Source of the DNA: Cytophagales bacterium
GTDB taxonomy: Bacteria > Pseudomonadota > Gammaproteobacteria > Burkholderiales > Burkholderiaceae_C
Assembly (NCBI GenBank): GCA_030054145.1
Contig: JASGCK010000008.1
Location: 58,961 to 122,960, forward strand
Reading direction: 5' to 3'
DNA length: 64,000 nucleotides
Under the pieces are notes generated by a model that saw only the letters and a list, made by a program, of their open reading frames with translations, was not told the DNA's origin and ran no database searches. A program made the position numbers and the translations under genes. Every line of letters starts with the position of its first letter. Position 1 is the stretch's first letter. This document shows positions 24,090 through 32,899 of this stretch, piece after piece.

Positions 24090-25034
24090 ATGAGCACAGT
24101 CGCACCCTCTATCGCACACTACATCAAAGAAATTGGCCGAGGCAAGGACGGCGCTCGCTCGCTAACGCGCGAGCAAGCTGCCGATCTATTGACTTTGGTG
24201 CTAAGCGGCGCGGTGAGCGATTTAGAAGTCGGTGCGTTTTGCCTTGCCATGCGCATCAAGGGCGAGACGCGGGAGGAGCTAATGGGCTTTATGGATGCCG
24301 CCGAGGCGCAAATTCATGCCACTGCCCTGCAAGGCACAAGGGATAAGGCGTGCACGCGCCCCATCGTGGTGATCCCCAGCTACAACGGCGCGCGCAAGCT
24401 GCCACTGCTCACGCCGCTATTAGCCTTGTTGCTGGCGCGGGAAGGCTGCCACGTTTTGATACACGGGATGGACGAAGGGCAAAAAGCCGTCTCGGGTGTG
24501 CAGCGTGTCACGAGCGCCGAAATTTTTAATCAACTGGCGCAAAGCGACCTGTCCCTTGCGAACGTTCAGTACGTCTCGATCGCCAAACTTGCGCCCGCAT
24601 TAAAAAAGTTATTGGACGTGCGCAAAGTTGTAGGACTGCGCAATAGCGCACACAGCGTCGTCAAACTCATCAATCCGTATCGCCATGCGCCCCATGTGCG
24701 CTCGGTACTGGTCAGCAGTTACACGCACCCTGAATACGCCGTCTCCATGCGCGAGGCGGTAGAGGGCTTTGGCGCAACCGCTCTTTTATTGCGCGGCACA
24801 GAGGGCGAAGCGGTTGCCGATCCGCGCCGCACGCCCGTGATGACGGGGCTTCGCGCGGGTAAGGAAGTAGTTTTGCAAGCGATGCAGCACGGCACACTGG
24901 GCGATTTACCCGATTTGCCAACGACAATTGACGCACCGCCGACCGCCGCTTATATTCGCGCCGCCCTAGCAGGTGCCACGCCCATACCCGCACCGATTCG
25001 TTTGCAAGTTGCGCACATTTTGAAACTTTTATAA
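24090..25034 (+). CDS. ybiB: YbiB/TrpD2-type glycosyltransferase-fold protein
   Basis: This 314-residue protein has the anthranilate-phosphoribosyltransferase fold: an N-terminal helical domain (SLTREQAADLLTLVLSG, FCLAMRIKGETREELMGF) and an alpha/beta domain (PIVVIPSYNGARKLPLL, HVLIHGM). It lacks the TrpD glycine-rich PRPP loop, as in the YbiB/TrpD2 group, whose E. coli member binds nucleic acid and is induced in the SOS response. cobA follows 5 bp after the stop, so the two share a transcript. Confidence 0.85.
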   Translation: MSTVAPSIAHYIKEIGRGKDGARSLTREQAADLLTLVLSGAVSDLEVGAFCLAMRIKGETREELMGFMDAAEAQIHATALQGTRDKACTRPIVVIPSYNGARKLPLLTPLLALLLAREGCHVLIHGMDEGQKAVSGVQRVTSAEIFNQLAQSDLSLANVQYVSIAKLAPALKKLLDVRKVVGLRNSAHSVVKLINPYRHAPHVRSVLVSSYTHPEYAVSMREAVEGFGATALLLRGTEGEAVADPRRTPVMTGLRAGKEVVLQAMQHGTLGDLPDLPTTIDAPPTAAYIRAALAGATPIPAPIRLQVAHILKLL

Positions 25035-25039
25035 CCGCT

Positions 25040-25849
25040 ATGAATGTTGTCATCCAACCGCCCTCTGGCTCAGTCACCCTAGTAGGTGCGGGGCCTGGTG
25101 ACCCCGAGCTACTCACGCTGAAGGCCGTGCGAGCCATCGCCAGCGCCACGGTTATTTTGGTCGATGACTTGGTGAATGACGCAGTGCTCGCCCATGCAAA
25201 AAAGGACGCACGCATTGTCCATGTTGGCAAGCGCGGAGGTTGCCAATCAACCCCGCAAGCTTTTATCAACAAAATGATGATTGCCGAATACCAACACGGC
25301 GAAACAGTGGTTCGACTCAAAGGCGGGGATCCACTTATTTTTGGTCGCGCAGGCGAAGAGATTGCCGCACTGCGCACAGCAGGTATTGAATGCAAAATTG
25401 TCAACGGCATTACCGCAGGCCTGGCCGCCGCCAATAGCGTGCAAATGCCGCTCACGCACCGCGATTGGGCGCACGGGGTTATCTTTGTAACAGGTCACGC
25501 GCAAGCCAATGGAGAAATGACCAATTGGTCTTTACTGGGCCACATGGCGAAGCAAAATAAACTAAGCCTCGTCATTTATATGGGGTTGCAACAAGCCCCA
25601 AACATACAAAGCGGCTTGCTCAATCACATGAGTGGCGCAACGCCCGTTTTGCTAGTCCAAGCTGCCAGCAGTGCAAACGAAATCACGGCTCTCACTTGCC
25701 TTGCGGATCTGACGCAGACACTCGCCAAGTCTTCGCTTGCCAGCCCTTTAGTGATGGTTATCGGCGATGTCGTTCGCGCCGCAGCGGTCGCGCCTGATGA
25801 TCTGGTCAGTTTAGTGAAAGATGGTTATAATACTCGGCTGGTCGCTTAA
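25040..25849 (+). CDS. cobA: Uroporphyrinogen-III C-methyltransferase
   Basis: This 269-residue SAM enzyme methylates uroporphyrinogen III at C2 and C7 to precorrin-2, the branch to siroheme and cobalamin. Signature segments are VTLVGAGPGDPELLTLKA, VGKRGGCQSTPQ, VVRLKGGDPLIFGRAGEE and GITAGLAAANSVQMPLTHR. It is the stand-alone form without the CysG dehydrogenase/ferrochelatase domain. It follows ybiB closely (5 bp). Confidence 0.95.
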   Translation: MNVVIQPPSGSVTLVGAGPGDPELLTLKAVRAIASATVILVDDLVNDAVLAHAKKDARIVHVGKRGGCQSTPQAFINKMMIAEYQHGETVVRLKGGDPLIFGRAGEEIAALRTAGIECKIVNGITAGLAAANSVQMPLTHRDWAHGVIFVTGHAQANGEMTNWSLLGHMAKQNKLSLVIYMGLQQAPNIQSGLLNHMSGATPVLLVQAASSANEITALTCLADLTQTLAKSSLASPLVMVIGDVVRAAAVAPDDLVSLVKDGYNTRLVA

Positions 25850-25906
25850 CCGATCAATTTCCGGAAATTGAAAATTTATTAACCACTTATTTATAAGGAT
25901 ACTGAC

Positions 25907-26173
25907 ATGAACAAGTCACTCGTATTGGCCGCCTTGATCGCTGCCGCTGCCCTCGCCGCTTGCGGTAAAAAAGAAGCTCCTGTTGAAGCACCTAAAGTTG
26001 AGGCTCCTAAAGTTGAAGCTCCTGCTGCTCCAGCCGCAGCTCCAGCTGATGCTGCATCAGGCGCTGCTGCCGCAATGACTGACGCTGCTAAGGGCGCTGC
26101 TGATGCCGCTAAAGGCGCTGCTGGTGCTGCCAAAGATGCTGCTAAAGGCACAATGGACGCAGTGAAGAAGTAA
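25907..26173 (+). CDS. Small Ala/Lys-rich lipoprotein
   Basis: This 88-residue protein has a lipoprotein signal peptide with lipobox LAAC (Cys about 21). Pro/Ala repeats VEAPKVEAPKVEAP come next, then a helix of AAKGAADAAKGAAGAAKDAAKG type. The ribosome site is AAGGA, 8 bp upstream. Short 11-residue-like amphipathic repeats of this sort appear in stress-related or envelope lipoproteins; no specific role is known. It has its own terminator. Confidence 0.8.
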   Translation: MNKSLVLAALIAAAALAACGKKEAPVEAPKVEAPKVEAPAAPAAAPADAASGAAAAMTDAAKGAADAAKGAAGAAKDAAKGTMDAVKK

Positions 26174-26193
26174 GCTCTTCTTAGCAACCTCTC

Positions 26194-26219
26194 AAAAACC
26201 ACTTTCGGGTGGTTTTTTT
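26194..26219 (+). terminator. Intrinsic terminator of the small lipoprotein gene
   Basis: AAAACCAC, a TTTCGG loop, GTGGTTTT and further T residues lie 21 bp after the stop codon. Confidence 0.88.
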
Positions 26220-26304
26220 ATGCCTACTCGCTATTCGGTAGCTATCGCCCACACAGCAATGGCGCTTAAGATTGCTTACATGTTATAGTTCGACCAACAG
26301 CCCC

Positions 26305-26369
26305 ACAGCCCTCTATGTTCGGCAGTCTGCATCAGCAAGACGGTTATAGAGATCCGCCGAGAGGGCTGT
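26305..26369. other. Hairpin overlapping the end of the next gene
   Basis: ACAGCCCTCT (26305-26314) and AGAGGGCTGT (26360-26369) are perfect inverted copies with a 45-nt loop; the right arm lies in the last codons of the gene at 26344-26823. It may be a terminator without a T-run or a recombination scar. The function is unknown. Confidence 0.5.
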
Positions 26370-26823
26370 TGTCTTTTCTGCTCCCTGCGGAAAGCCCTTT
26401 GGGGATGACATCGTCCACGTAGACCACGCCTTTAATATCGGAGCGTATGGGAACAAGCAGATGGTAGTTTTGGCCAGAAAAATCCAACATTAAAGTGCCG
26501 TGCAATCGCGGTCTCTTACGCTCATCAATTGAAACCTCAGCAACATCTGAACACCCAAATGCCAACCATTCTGCATATTGTGCCGACGAAAATCCATCCT
26601 TCAAAACGCGGCTTTCGTAACCATGACGTGGTTTTAGATCTAAGATTTCAGGACAAATGTATTTGTTGTCTTGCCAAAGAGTACGTAAAAAATCTGTGAT
26701 TTTTACTTTTTGCGCTGCTGTCAAAACGACAGCTTTGTAGATAGTGTCTTTGCCTAACATACCTGCGTCAGCACGAGCAAGGAATTTAGTAAGTGCTACT
26801 GTGGCTTGTTTGGTGAGTGCCAT
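26344..26823 (-). CDS. Hypothetical protein
   Basis: This 159-residue soluble, basic-to-neutral protein has no signal peptide or membrane span, and I do not recognise the family. Distinctive segments are ICPEILDLKPRHGYESRVLK, AEWLAFGCSDVAEVSI and LHGTLMLDFSGQNYHLLVPI. The beta-rich C-terminal half with single His and Asp residues could suit a small enzyme or toxin fold, but that is a guess. It stands alone between a terminator and a 240-bp gap, and its GC content is lower than that of its neighbours, so a transferred gene is possible. Confidence 0.6.
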   Translation of the reverse strand: MALTKQATVALTKFLARADAGMLGKDTIYKAVVLTAAQKVKITDFLRTLWQDNKYICPEILDLKPRHGYESRVLKDGFSSAQYAEWLAFGCSDVAEVSIDERKRPRLHGTLMLDFSGQNYHLLVPIRSDIKGVVYVDDVIPKGLSAGSRKDNSPLGGSL

Positions 26824-27065
26824 ATTCTTATCGATTATCTAACACCGACACATAGGCGGTTGTAACGGCACCTTTGGACATCAATTTCGCTAATGGCCTC
26901 TTTTGTGTGGGAAGGCTTGTATATATGTGCTCACTCAATTTTTGAGGCTTCGTTGACCATGATGCGTAGCGCCGTCTAGTCCATTGCCCAGCAAGCAGGT
27001 GCATGCTTCATTTAAAGGATTTTCGAGGGTGTCGAAGTTGGTTTTGAATGTTGCACTAACGGCGC

Positions 27066-27839
27066 TCAAACTGCCAACCAATCAAATCCATTTTCTGCAT
27101 CAGCGACGCAAATGTCGCTGGGGTTTGCGTTTAGCACTTGTGCAAGCGCCGCTTGAGCCAGATCGGTTTTGTTATTTTGCAAACTTAAATGCGCGGCAAC
27201 AACGTGCTGCAAACCATGATGCGAAACGGTTTGCAAAAACTGTGCGGCTTGCTCGTTACTCAAGTGCCCGTAATTGCCCGCCACGCGTTGTTTGAGAAAA
27301 GGCGGATAAGCCCCCGCAGTCAAAAGATCGGCATCATGATTGCACTCAAGTATTAAAGCATCTAACCCCTGCATACAGCTACTGACGTAAGGTGTTGTGT
27401 GCCCAACATCGGTCAGTAATCCAACCGTTTTTTGTCCATCACTCACCACCAGCTGCAGTGGCTCTTTGGCATCATGCGCCACCGTGAAAGGACGAAGATG
27501 ACAGTCGCCTATCGCAACGCCAACGCCATCGGACACAAAGCGTACATATCCGCCCATGTCGGGCGCGCCAATGGCGGCGTAAGTGCCTCGGCTCATCCAA
27601 ATAGGCACGCGAACTTGCAGAGCCAATTGCCGGGCACAACCGATGTGGTCGCTGTGCTCGTGGGTGACAAACACCGCATCCAAGTCTTCTAACCCAAGCC
27701 CTCGGCGAGCTAGCCGCTCCTCTAAATGTTTATAGGGCAGACCGCAATCAATTAACAGCCTTGTTGTGGTTGTGCCTGAGCGGGCCTCTAGCAGCGTTGC
27801 ATTGCCAGAGCTACCGCTTCCTAAGCTACAGAACCGCAA
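27066..27839 (-). CDS. MBL-fold metallohydrolase (YycJ-like)
   Basis: This 257-residue protein starts MRFCSLGSGSSGNATLLEA, a start typical of the YycJ/WalJ group. It carries the metal motif THEHSDH (about residues 59-65), further ligands in LTDVGHTT and ECNHD, and GHLSNEQA near the end. Members are probable DNA or RNA exonucleases of the metallo-beta-lactamase fold. It lies 13 bp after bamC on the same strand, so it probably belongs to the dapA-bamC transcript, a common arrangement in betaproteobacteria. Confidence 0.9.
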   Translation of the reverse strand: MRFCSLGSGSSGNATLLEARSGTTTTRLLIDCGLPYKHLEERLARRGLGLEDLDAVFVTHEHSDHIGCARQLALQVRVPIWMSRGTYAAIGAPDMGGYVRFVSDGVGVAIGDCHLRPFTVAHDAKEPLQLVVSDGQKTVGLLTDVGHTTPYVSSCMQGLDALILECNHDADLLTAGAYPPFLKQRVAGNYGHLSNEQAAQFLQTVSHHGLQHVVAAHLSLQNNKTDLAQAALAQVLNANPSDICVADAENGFDWLAV

Positions 27840-27852
27840 AACGAGGGCGCAC

Positions 27853-29049
27853 TTATTGCAAGTCGTCTGACAGGACTCTGAGGATCGTTTTTGCCTCAGT
27901 CGTGGCTAGCACATTGCCCGCAGCATCGGCCACTTGAACGCGCGTGCTAGCTGCCGCGTCGCTCTTCAAAATGACTTGGTACTTTTGCAGCGACTCTTTG
28001 GCTTTAGCACCAAACAAGCGAGCAAAAAATCCTGGTTCGTCTTTATCAGCACCAGGCTCAACATAGCGCACAAAATAAATCCCTTTCGTGCGATCACGGT
28101 CTTCTACAGTAAAGTTAGTTCGGTCAAGACTCAGCCCTACGCGCCGCCAAGCTTGCTCATACGCCTCGCGTACCAACAGGCTCAATTGTGTGCCCTCTTG
28201 CACAACCATCGCGCGGCGTTCAGCAATCTGCGGGGTTGCTCGCGCTGGTGTTGTTGCTGTAGGCGCTACGGCAATAGGTGCAGCACTCTTTGCTGCCGAA
28301 GCCCCTGCGGCTGCAGTCGCAGGTTGATTCATTGCTGCCGCTGCAGTGGCAGGCGTGGCACCTAAACGCACCATTAAACGCTTGAGAAACTCCGCCTCTA
28401 ATTCTGGATCAGCTGGGCGGGGTCGCCACATCATTTTTTCTTTCTGCGCCGTGACAAAGTCTTCCACCATGCCGCGGTGAGTAATATAAATTTCTGTGCC
28501 GCCGCTCGCCGTTTGCTCCATCCGCGTGCGATATTTATCACGCTCATTCGTTGAATAAAGCGCCTCAAAAACCTTACCTACCGTTCGGCGGAACCAATCC
28601 TGCGGAATCTTGGCTCGGTTTTCGTTCCACTCCGTCTCCATGATGCCAATATCTGGCTGATCAAGCGCAAGCGTAAATCCGTTATCAACCCAAAAAGCCC
28701 TCACCTCGGTCCACAGCGCAGCAGGCGGGCGACTAGCTACCAGCCAACGCTGCGTGCCTTCACGTGCAACGCGAACGTCACCCAAAGCGCTAGCCGCTAC
28801 CGCGCTATCAGCCACCACGGCTTGCTGCGCTGCCGTGCTGCTATAAGCGCTCGCGTTAGCCGCACCACCCACAGGCACAAAAGCCTGCGCATTTTTAGTC
28901 AGCTGCGACAGGTCGGGCGGAACTTCTAATCGCGGCGCAACTTGGCCTTGCGATTTGTAGTCAACTTTGTTGCCCTCAAATGTTGTCGTGCAGGCCGTCA
29001 GTGTTAGCAACCCAAACACGAGCGTTGCCCAAATATTTATTTTCATCAT
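27853..29049 (-). CDS. bamC: Outer membrane protein assembly factor BamC
   Basis: This 398-residue lipoprotein belongs to the BAM complex that inserts beta-barrels into the outer membrane. The signal peptide ends at lipobox LTAC (Cys about 20), followed by the BamC N-terminal segment VDYKSQGQVAPRLEVPPDLSQL, which binds BamD. Two helix-grip domains follow (AALWTEVRAFWVDNGFTLAL and AYEQAWRRVGLSLDR), joined by an Ala/Thr-rich linker. The start overlaps the dapA stop (TGATG), which is the typical dapA-bamC operon. Confidence 0.94.
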   Translation of the reverse strand: MMKINIWATLVFGLLTLTACTTTFEGNKVDYKSQGQVAPRLEVPPDLSQLTKNAQAFVPVGGAANASAYSSTAAQQAVVADSAVAASALGDVRVAREGTQRWLVASRPPAALWTEVRAFWVDNGFTLALDQPDIGIMETEWNENRAKIPQDWFRRTVGKVFEALYSTNERDKYRTRMEQTASGGTEIYITHRGMVEDFVTAQKEKMMWRPRPADPELEAEFLKRLMVRLGATPATAAAAMNQPATAAAGASAAKSAAPIAVAPTATTPARATPQIAERRAMVVQEGTQLSLLVREAYEQAWRRVGLSLDRTNFTVEDRDRTKGIYFVRYVEPGADKDEPGFFARLFGAKAKESLQKYQVILKSDAAASTRVQVADAAGNVLATTEAKTILRVLSDDLQ

Positions 29050-29984
29050 CAGTCTTTCAATAATCCAGTCACTCGCATGGCTTGTTCAAGCACGCCTTGC
29101 GCAGCAGTAGAGAGCGTTGTCATGGGCAGGCGCATCGCACTGCCGCACAACCCCATTCGCGCGGCAGCCCATTTCACAGGAATCGGGTTGGCCTCAACGA
29201 ATAAGTTTTTATGTAGCGGCATAAGTTCAAATTGCAAACGCATTGCCGTTGACACATCACCGCCAACAGCCGCCAAGCATAGCTCGTGCATTTTGCGCGG
29301 CGCAATGTTGGCAGTTACGCTGATATTACCTTGCCCGCCGCACAGCATCAGCGCTACTGCGGTTGGGTCGTCGCCCGAGTAAATGCCAAAGCTTTTATTG
29401 CCCGCACGATTCAAGCCTTTATCTTGCACAGCCTTAATCAGCCACTGCGCGCGTTCAATATTGCCCGTTGCCTCTTTAATGCCCACAATGCCATCGACTT
29501 GGGCAAGGCGCATCACGGTGTCGTGCGCCATATCCGCTACCGTGCGACCTGGCACGTTGTACAAATACATAGGCAAATCAACGTTTTCGATGATTTTTTT
29601 GAAATGCAAATACTGCCCTTCTTGCGTCGGGCGGTTGTAGTACGGCACGACTTGCAGCTGGGAATGCGCACCCACTTTTTTGGCGTAGCGTGCCAGTTCA
29701 ATGGCCTCAGCGGTGGAGTTCGCACCGCAGCCCGCCATGATCGGCACAAAGCGCTCCGTGTGCTTGGCGGCTTGCTCGACTGACACACGAATGATCTCGC
29801 AGTGCTCCTCCACACTAACCGTGGGCGACTCGCCCGTTGTGCCAACCACGCCAATGCAGTCCGTGCCTTCAGCAATATGCCAGTCCACCAACTTACGCAG
29901 CCCTGCGTAGTCCACACTGCCGTCATCCAGCATAGGAGTAATGAGTGCAACGATGCTGCCAGTAAGCGGCGTGGTGGAAGTCAT
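29049..29984 (-). CDS. dapA: 4-hydroxy-tetrahydrodipicolinate synthase
   Basis: DapA (311 residues) condenses pyruvate with aspartate semialdehyde in lysine and diaminopimelate synthesis. Seen are [15 protein letters not shown], the tyrosine segment [10 protein letters not shown] and the Schiff-base lysine in [10 protein letters not shown]. The length is slightly above the usual 292-300. The gene overlaps the methyltransferase stop upstream by 4 bp and bamC downstream, so all three are translationally linked. Confidence 0.97.
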   Translation of the reverse strand: MTSTTPLTGSIVALITPMLDDGSVDYAGLRKLVDWHIAEGTDCIGVVGTTGESPTVSVEEHCEIIRVSVEQAAKHTERFVPIMAGCGANSTAEAIELARYAKKVGAHSQLQVVPYYNRPTQEGQYLHFKKIIENVDLPMYLYNVPGRTVADMAHDTVMRLAQVDGIVGIKEATGNIERAQWLIKAVQDKGLNRAGNKSFGIYSGDDPTAVALMLCGGQGNISVTANIAPRKMHELCLAAVGGDVSTAMRLQFELMPLHKNLFVEANPIPVKWAAARMGLCGSAMRLPMTTLSTAAQGVLEQAMRVTGLLKD

Positions 29985-30547
29985 AAATGAAATTTGAGTA
30001 AGTCTGACGAAGCGCTCATTTTAGCCGCCACCTTGGCGGCAACCACACGCTGCACAAAGCGGCTGGGCTCAGTTAAAAACCCGTCTTCATAGGCGACGAT
30101 ATGGAGATCTTTGCAAAGCGATAACAATTCTTGACTTCGCAATAAAAAATCAAGGCGCGATGGCTTGCCCACGGTCTCATTGCCCACCGCAAACGTCTCG
30201 TAAATCAAGATGCCACCCTCCTTCAAACTGGCAAGCAGTTGGGGGAAAACGGGTCGCCACAAATAATTAGTCACCACCACCGCATCAAACGTTTCGCCCT
30301 CCAGCGGCCACGGCGCGTTTTCAATATCGGCTTGGACAATGCGTGCGCTTGGCGTTTGCTTGGCCACCGCTTGCAAAGCGACGAGGGAAATATCTAGCGC
30401 CGTAACCGCGCATCCTCTTTGTGCAAAGAATTGTGTGTGCCGCCCTGCCCCGCAAGCCACGTCCAGCATGGCTTGCGCGGGCTTGATCAAGTGCGCCCAG
30501 CGTGCCACCCACGGCGATATCACCGCCTGATCCAAATGCGCACTCAC
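29981..30547 (-). CDS. Class I SAM-dependent methyltransferase
   Basis: Motif I is [19 protein letters not shown], followed by [23 protein letters not shown] and [12 protein letters not shown]. This is a small tellurite-resistance/TehB-like methyltransferase of unknown substrate. The start is uncertain. The open frame reaches 30655, but its first 36 codons are unlike the family and hold no ATG except the very first codons, so I prefer a GTG at 30547 ([17 protein letters not shown]). It overlaps dapA by 4 bp. Confidence 0.75.
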   Translation of the reverse strand: MSAHLDQAVISPWVARWAHLIKPAQAMLDVACGAGRHTQFFAQRGCAVTALDISLVALQAVAKQTPSARIVQADIENAPWPLEGETFDAVVVTNYLWRPVFPQLLASLKEGGILIYETFAVGNETVGKPSRLDFLLRSQELLSLCKDLHIVAYEDGFLTEPSRFVQRVVAAKVAAKMSASSDLLKFHL

Positions 30548-30655
30548 GAAAAGCAAAACCAAATTTGATTGGTCATCGTCACCACAAAATCGGGTTGCGT
30601 GTACGCAAGGAAGACGCACAGCAATACCGTCATCCCCGCGCATACAACGAGCCAT

Positions 30656-31873
30656 TTACGCACGTGCAATCCCCGCTTCTTTCACTGGCAAATTGATAAG
30701 TGCCGCAAACACGCCCAGCGCAATGGACAACTGCCAAACAACATCGTAGCTGCCCGTCTTGTCATACAAATAACCGCCTAGCCACACGCCCATAAACGAG
30801 CCGACTTGATGACTCATAAACACAAAGCCACCCAGCATCGATAAATGTGCCACGCCAAAAATTTGTGCCACCGTCGCATTGGTTGCCGGCACGGTAGACA
30901 ACCACAGCAGGCCCATGACAGCGGAGAAGATGTACACACTCATCGGCGAGAGCGGCACAGACAAAAAGATCGTAATTGCCACCGCACGCGCGCCATAAAT
31001 AAACGACAAGATGTAGCGTTTGGGCATACGCTGCCCAAGTGCGCCCGCCGCATACGTGCCAAACACATTAAAGAGGCCAATCAGCCCCAGCGCATACGCC
31101 GCCACTTCGGGTGAGAGGCCTTTGTCTTTTAAGTAGCTTGGCATATGCACGCCAATAAACACCACTTGAAAACCGCAAACAAAATAGCCCGCCATCAAGA
31201 GTTGAAAGCTCGGATACTTAAACGCCTCTTTCAGCGCTTGCACAATCGATTGCTCACGCGCCGGGGTTTGCCCGCCCGCAAAACCTGGCTCACGCAATCC
31301 AAAAGCAAGGGGGACAATCGTCAAAACCGCGACGCTCAAAATCATGAGCGCTTCTTTTGCACCAAAGTTTTGAATGAGTGCGCTCTCGGTAGGCACCATC
31401 AAAAATTGACCAAACGAGCCCGCTGCTGCCGCTACGCCCATCGCCCACGAGCGCTTATCCGCACTCACGTTGCGACCAATGATTCCGTATACCACGGCAT
31501 ACGTTGTGCCCGCCTGCGCCGCGCCAATCAAAATGCCCGTAGATAACATAAATATGAATGGCGTGGTGGCTTGTGCCATGCCATAAAGCCCCAGCGCATA
31601 CAGCACCGCACCGCCCACAATCACACGAAAAGCGCCAAACTTATCCGCCACCATGCCCGCAAAAATGCCAAAAAATCCCCACGACAAATTTTGAATGGCA
31701 ATGGCAAACGAAAAGGTCTCACGCGACCAATGCTGCGTCTGCGTAATCGGCTGCAGCCACAGCCCAAAGCCGTGGCGAATGCCCATCGCCAGCGTCACGA
31801 CCATCGCACCGCAGAGCAAAACTTGACCCATCGAGAGTGTTTGAGGGGTTGTAAGAGAGCTGTTTTGTGACAT
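30656..31873 (-). CDS. Major facilitator superfamily transporter
   Basis: This 405-residue inner-membrane protein has twelve predicted spans. The loop 2-3 signature appears as GMVADKFGAFRVIVGGAVLY, followed by a long central loop (REPGFAGGQTPAREQSIVQAL). It looks like the oxalate/formate antiporter-like MFS group; the substrate is not readable. It diverges from the AEC transporter gene across a 42-bp gap. Confidence 0.88.
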   Translation of the reverse strand: MSQNSSLTTPQTLSMGQVLLCGAMVVTLAMGIRHGFGLWLQPITQTQHWSRETFSFAIAIQNLSWGFFGIFAGMVADKFGAFRVIVGGAVLYALGLYGMAQATTPFIFMLSTGILIGAAQAGTTYAVVYGIIGRNVSADKRSWAMGVAAAAGSFGQFLMVPTESALIQNFGAKEALMILSVAVLTIVPLAFGLREPGFAGGQTPAREQSIVQALKEAFKYPSFQLLMAGYFVCGFQVVFIGVHMPSYLKDKGLSPEVAAYALGLIGLFNVFGTYAAGALGQRMPKRYILSFIYGARAVAITIFLSVPLSPMSVYIFSAVMGLLWLSTVPATNATVAQIFGVAHLSMLGGFVFMSHQVGSFMGVWLGGYLYDKTGSYDVVWQLSIALGVFAALINLPVKEAGIARA

Positions 31874-31915
31874 AGTGACTCCTCGTATGTGAACCTCAAA
31901 TTATGCGCGGGATAA

Positions 31916-32899
31916 TTGCCCCCTGTGCTATCCGTTGTCCAAGTCACCCTTCCCTTCTTCGCGCTTGTCTTGCTAGGCTATCTCGCCACGCGGCGCGGAC
32001 TCCTGCCTGTGGCCGCCATTCCTGGTCTCAACGCCTTCGTGCTGTTCTTTGCGCTGCCCTGTATGCTGTTTCGATTTGGCGCATCCACCCCCATTGCGCA
32101 GCTACTGGATGTCAGCGTCTTTATTGCCTACTTGCCGTGTGCGCTCATCATGGTGTGGCTCACCATTGCACTCACCCGTTCGCGCAAAACCAACTGGAAC
32201 AATGCATCGCTAGGCGCATTGGTTGCAGCCTTTCCAAACACAGGGTTTATGGGAATGCCGATGCTGGTGGCGCTCTTGGGCGCAAAGGTCGCGGGGCCCA
32301 CAATCATCACCATCGTAATCGACATGGTCATCACCACATCGCTGTGCGTGGCACTGTCACGCTTAGATGCGGCGGGTGAGCACGGCGCGTTGGTGGCACT
32401 CAAGAAAGCCTTGCTGGGCATGGTTTCCAACCCGATGCCTTGGGCGATTTTGCTCGGCACTGCGTTCTCCGCCTTTCATTTCGAGCTGCTCGGCCCTGTT
32501 GCCAAAACCGTAGAGCTGCTGGGTAACGCTGCCTCGCCCGTCGCTTTGTTCACAATTGGCGCTGTACTCGCCAGAACCAGCATCGCCGCAACATCGCGCC
32601 CAGATCGCCCCGGGGCGCTACGCATCTCGAACGACTATTGGTTGATTGCACTACTCAAACTATTTCTGCATCCGCTGTTGGTGCTGCTAGTTGGCTCTAG
32701 CGCCATCCAACTGGGGCTGCCGCTTAGTCACTTTGCGCTCACCGTCATGATCCTAGTTGCGGCACTTCCCAGCGCCAGCAATGTTGCGCTACTAGCCGAG
32801 CGTTTTGAAGCCGACACCGCGCGCATCGCTCGCATTATTTTGGTCTCTACTGCGCTGGCGTTTTTTACTTTTTCGGGTGCGGTGGCGTTGTTGACTTAA
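31916..32899 (+). CDS. AEC (auxin efflux carrier) family transporter
   Basis: This membrane protein of about 325 residues has ten predicted spans. N-terminal LPFFALVLLGYLATRRGLLP and the central AFPNTGFMGMPMLVALLG are typical of AEC/MdcF-type malonate or organic-acid carriers. The start is uncertain: TTG at 31916 or GTG at 31925. Its stop overlaps the priA stop by 4 bp on the other strand. Confidence 0.85.
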   Translation: MPPVLSVVQVTLPFFALVLLGYLATRRGLLPVAAIPGLNAFVLFFALPCMLFRFGASTPIAQLLDVSVFIAYLPCALIMVWLTIALTRSRKTNWNNASLGALVAAFPNTGFMGMPMLVALLGAKVAGPTIITIVIDMVITTSLCVALSRLDAAGEHGALVALKKALLGMVSNPMPWAILLGTAFSAFHFELLGPVAKTVELLGNAASPVALFTIGAVLARTSIAATSRPDRPGALRISNDYWLIALLKLFLHPLLVLLVGSSAIQLGLPLSHFALTVMILVAALPSASNVALLAERFEADTARIARIILVSTALAFFTFSGAVALLT

